NCBI GenBank assembly: GCA_029261615.1
Contig: JAJDAX010000291.1
Coordinates: forward strand, 1-7,176
Reading direction: 5' to 3'
DNA length: 7,176 nucleotides
Origin: Nitrospinaceae bacterium
Lineage (GTDB): Bacteria; Nitrospinota; Nitrospinia; Nitrospinales; Nitrospinaceae
In this document: positions 5,075 to 7,176 of the stretch, piece after piece
Layout of the letters: each line of letters begins with the position of its first letter
Numbering within the stretch: the first letter of the stretch is position 1
The notes under the pieces: generated by a model
Told to the model about the DNA's origin: nothing
The model's input: the letters and a program-made list of their open reading frames with translations, nothing else
Database searches by the model: none
Position numbers and translations under genes: made by a program

Positions 5075-6013
5075 ATGAATATTGCAATGACGGGGATCAC
5101 CGGTATGGTGGGATCCCATCTGATAAAAGTTTTGCATGGCGGAAAGGAAGGGGAGGACAAGCCATTTGTTCGCGCCCTCATTCGCGACGGCTGTGTTCTG
5201 GAGCACTTGAAACCTTACGAAGACGTCGACTACGTTGTCGGTGACCTTACGGATAAAGAATCGCTGGCCAAGCTGGTCGAAGGGGCAGAAGTCCTGGTGC
5301 ATCTGGCGCATTTTCCTGGCCCTGTGCAAACTGCCGATGAACTTATCACCGCGAATGTGAATGGAAGTATTAATCTGTTGGAAGCGGCCAAGAAAGCGCG
5401 AGTCAAGCAGGTTATTTTCATGAGCGCTTGCTCCATATTTGGCAAGGTTTTACCCTCCGTCAATGAAAGCAACCCGTTGGATGAAAACCATCCTGTATGG
5501 CCGGGTTCTCTCTACGGTTCCATCAAGTCTTCGATAGAATCGTTCTGCAACTATTACAGTAAGGCACGTGCTTTTGAAATGGTGATCCTTCGGCCGGTAA
5601 CAATTTATGGTGTCCGTCCCGAGATCAACAAATCGGAGTGGTTCAATACCGTAGATTATCTCGCGACCAACTACAACGTCGATCTAAAGGGAAGCACCAA
5701 GTATGTCGGTCTCGACGCCGTCGTGCAATGTCTCGATAAAGTCATCGGCAACAAAGAGGTCGCGGGTAAAACGATTCATCTGGTGGATGGCCATATTCAA
5801 AACCTGGACCTCGGCAAGCTGGTTTGTGAAATCGTCGATTCATTTGGCGAAGTCGAAGGTGTTCCGGGTGAAGAAGGTGTCCCCATGTCCAATCAGGCGG
5901 CGCGTGACCTCGGTGTTGAGTTTCATGGACGCGAGGGCATTGTTGAATACATCAAACTGCTCCACAAACTCCAAATGGAATTTGGCGGGGAGCGGCAGAT
6001 TCAGGCCTGGTAA
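5075..6013 (+). CDS. NAD(P)-dependent epimerase/dehydratase-like protein (extended SDR family)
   Basis: The 312-residue product has the extended-SDR layout: an N-terminal Rossmann TGITGMVG (6-13), an acidic VVGDLTD (54-60), a VLVHLAH segment (73-79), the YxxxK catalytic pair in YGSIK (Y147, K151) and an RPVTIYG motif (173-179). Such enzymes epimerise, dehydrate or reduce nucleotide sugars and other alcohol/keto substrates in the cytoplasm; the substrate here is unclear. The strand before the active site reads MSACSIFG (116-123). The second Ser/Thr common in SSxxVYG motifs appears to be A118, leaving S117 or S120 to help catalysis. The length is normal for the family. ATG 5075 has a strong GGAGG (5063-5067) 7 bases upstream. 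It heads an operon with the decarboxylase subunit genes, the first 41 bases downstream, so it probably acts in the same pathway. Confidence 0.88.
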   Translation: MNIAMTGITGMVGSHLIKVLHGGKEGEDKPFVRALIRDGCVLEHLKPYEDVDYVVGDLTDKESLAKLVEGAEVLVHLAHFPGPVQTADELITANVNGSINLLEAAKKARVKQVIFMSACSIFGKVLPSVNESNPLDENHPVWPGSLYGSIKSSIESFCNYYSKARAFEMVILRPVTIYGVRPEINKSEWFNTVDYLATNYNVDLKGSTKYVGLDAVVQCLDKVIGNKEVAGKTIHLVDGHIQNLDLGKLVCEIVDSFGEVEGVPGEEGVPMSNQAARDLGVEFHGREGIVEYIKLLHKLQMEFGGERQIQAW

Positions 6014-6054
6014 ACAAACCCTCCACAAACTTTTAACAAAACCCAATTACCCTA

Positions 6055-6567
6055 ATGCTGACATCACAAAGTTTTGCTGACCGGCTGGTTGCAGAAAAAT
6101 TCGATTTTTTCACCGGCGTTCCTTGTTCCCTGCTTTCCGGGCTGATCTCGAATCTTGAGGAACGCAAGGATGTATCCTATTACCCTGCGGTGCGCGAAGA
6201 CGCGGCAGTTGGTCTTTGCGCGGGTGCCTACATGGCAGGACGTGGACCCGTTCTGCTCATGCAGAATTCCGGGCTGGGCTATAGCCTGAATGCGTTCACC
6301 TCGTTAAACCTGATTTACAACCTGCCCGTGCTGGTGGTCATGAGCTGGCGCGGGTTCGGTGGAAAAGATGCTCCGGAGCACATCATCATGGGCGACATCA
6401 ATGAACCTCTGCTCGAAACTTCCGGTATGCCACATGCCGTGGTGGAACCGGGCGATGAGCAAGGTGCCGAGGCCGCTTTTGCCCTTGCCATCGACACGAT
6501 CCAGAATAAAAAAATCCCCTTCACCCTGCTGGTAAAAAAAGGTCTCTATAACGAAGGGCATCAATAA
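6055..6567 (+). CDS. Phosphonopyruvate/sulfopyruvate decarboxylase-type enzyme, N-terminal (PYR) subunit
   Basis: The 170 residues form one complete ThDP-enzyme PYR domain. FFTGVPCSLL (18-27), AVREDAAVGLCAGAYMAG (45-62), LMQNSGLG (68-75), SLN..YNLPVLVV and SWRGFGGKDAPEH (97-109) are typical of phosphonopyruvate decarboxylase (Ppd/AepY) and of the alpha subunit ComD of sulfopyruvate decarboxylase. E48 fits the conserved glutamate that activates ThDP. Together with the next gene it should decarboxylate a 3-substituted pyruvate to phosphonoacetaldehyde or sulfoacetaldehyde. The sequence mixes Ppd-like (TGVPCSLL, WRG) and ComD-like (RED, GAYMAG) features, so I do not choose between them. Bacterial Ppd is usually one chain of about 370-400 residues; here it is split. 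ATG 6055 gives the natural domain start but has no visible Shine-Dalgarno site, so its translation may depend on the upstream gene. Confidence 0.88.
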   Translation: MLTSQSFADRLVAEKFDFFTGVPCSLLSGLISNLEERKDVSYYPAVREDAAVGLCAGAYMAGRGPVLLMQNSGLGYSLNAFTSLNLIYNLPVLVVMSWRGFGGKDAPEHIIMGDINEPLLETSGMPHAVVEPGDEQGAEAAFALAIDTIQNKKIPFTLLVKKGLYNEGHQ

Positions 6568-6622
6568 TCAAAAACCACACGGCTAACCCTTTCACTCCCA
6601 TTTTTTTGACAGGAAGAATTTG

Positions 6623-7176
6623 ATGACAGGCACAGAAGCACTGGAAATTATCGCCACGTTTTTAAAAGACGAACCCGTCGTTCTTGCAAACGGCTTTATC
6701 AGCCGGGAATTTTTTAATGTGGAGGACCGGGAAGGAAACTTTTATATGATCGGCTCTATGGGGCTGGCATCTTCCATTGGCCTGGGGGCGGCACTGGCTC
6801 AGCCGGAACGCAGGACGGTGATTGTTGATGGCGATGGGAATGTGCTGATGTCGATGGGCACTCTTGCGATGATCGCCGCCGCTAAACCGAAAAACCTGGT
6901 GCACCTTTGCATCGACAATGAAGTGTACGAGTCGACCGGCAAACAGCGCTCTCTATCAAATGAAATCGCACTGGAAAAAGTGGCGGCTGCAAACGGCTAC
7001 CCTTACAGCCAGCGGGTCGACACCTCTCAAGATTTAAAAGTGGAATTGGAAAAAGTGATGTCGCAGGATGGGCCCTCTTTTTTGCTCATCAAAGTAACCC
7101 CTAGCTTCGATTCTAATCGCGGACGCGTCACCCACACCCCTGAAGAAATCCGCGACCGCTTCATGAGCGTCTACCG
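6623..7176 (+). CDS. Phosphonopyruvate/sulfopyruvate decarboxylase-type enzyme, C-terminal ThDP-binding (PP) subunit, partial at 3' end
   Basis: The frame is open from ATG 6623 to the window edge (184 codons and 2 bases) with no stop, so the gene continues beyond 7176. It is the ThDP-binding half: GSMGLASSIGLGAALAQP (44-61), then the ThDP/Mg2+ motif starting at GDGN (70-73) and ending at IDN (97-99), followed by EVYESTGKQ (100-108). The end resembles the normal C-terminus of the family, so little is probably missing. It pairs with the preceding PYR subunit as ComE pairs with ComD; the active site forms between the two. AGGAAG (6611-6616) lies 6 bases before the ATG and supports this start. 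The 55-base gap from the previous stop, the different reading frame and the intact domain borders argue for two true genes, not a frameshifted fusion. Confidence 0.88.
   Translation, partial: MTGTEALEIIATFLKDEPVVLANGFISREFFNVEDREGNFYMIGSMGLASSIGLGAALAQPERRTVIVDGDGNVLMSMGTLAMIAAAKPKNLVHLCIDNEVYESTGKQRSLSNEIALEKVAAANGYPYSQRVDTSQDLKVELEKVMSQDGPSFLLIKVTPSFDSNRGRVTHTPEEIRDRFMSVY

Noticed and set aside
4846..5181. A 111-codon reverse frame spanning the intergenic region and the SDR start
   Set aside because: It overlaps the strong Shine-Dalgarno site and N-terminus of the SDR gene on the other strand, and its translation shows no protein-like pattern.
5703..6080. A 125-codon forward frame overlapping the end of the SDR gene
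   Set aside because: It is a +1-frame shadow rich in Ser, Lys and Arg, and conflicts with two well-supported genes.
6606..6611. TTGACA after a run of seven T between the decarboxylase subunit genes, as an internal promoter
   Set aside because: No -10-like box lies 16-18 bases downstream, where the coding sequence has already begun; the T-run also has no stem before it, so it is not a terminator.

Overview
The window looks like chromosomal DNA from a free-living Gram-negative bacterium of moderate GC. A lipoprotein and a signal-peptide protein, Shine-Dalgarno sites of the GGAGG type and sigma70-like promoter boxes support this. An HDOD protein, a fused flavoprotein and a split ThDP decarboxylase together suggest Nitrospinota or a deltaproteobacterial-type lineage, but that placement is a weak inference. 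No tRNA, rRNA, CRISPR array, insertion sequence or phage gene was seen.

Layout. (1) Bases 1-465 (+): the C-terminal part of an HDOD/HD-superfamily signalling protein, probably starting upstream of the window. (2) 655-2973 (+): a 772-residue flavoprotein joining a PHBH/UbiH-type FAD monooxygenase, a ferredoxin-NAD(P)H reductase module and a plant-type [2Fe-2S] ferredoxin. (3) 3208-3408 (+): a 66-residue cold-shock protein with its own promoter-like sequence and a leader. (4) 3432-3620 (+): a start-less open frame that may be a gene remnant. (5) 4664-3987 and 3957-3628 (-): a two-gene unit encoding a cysteine-containing exported protein and a small lipoprotein, both of unknown function. (6) 4665-5074: a 410-base divergent intergenic region with a good sigma70-like promoter, a dyad over its -35 box and a 14-bp perfect palindrome. 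(7) 5075-7176 (+): an operon of an NAD(P)-dependent epimerase/dehydratase-like protein followed by the two halves of a phosphonopyruvate/sulfopyruvate decarboxylase-type enzyme, the second half running off the window.

How the genes work together. The last three genes are the clearest pathway unit: a two-subunit ThDP decarboxylase should turn a 3-phosphono- or 3-sulfo-pyruvate into the matching acetaldehyde, and the upstream SDR enzyme probably acts in the same pathway. The pathway-defining neighbours (PEP mutase and an aminotransferase, or sulfolactate/sulfopyruvate enzymes) would lie beyond base 7176. The flavoprotein appears to be a self-contained redox enzyme carrying its own electron chain. 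The most interesting items are this triple fusion, the split decarboxylase operon and the operator-like repeats in front of it. I found no clear evidence of a wholly new system.
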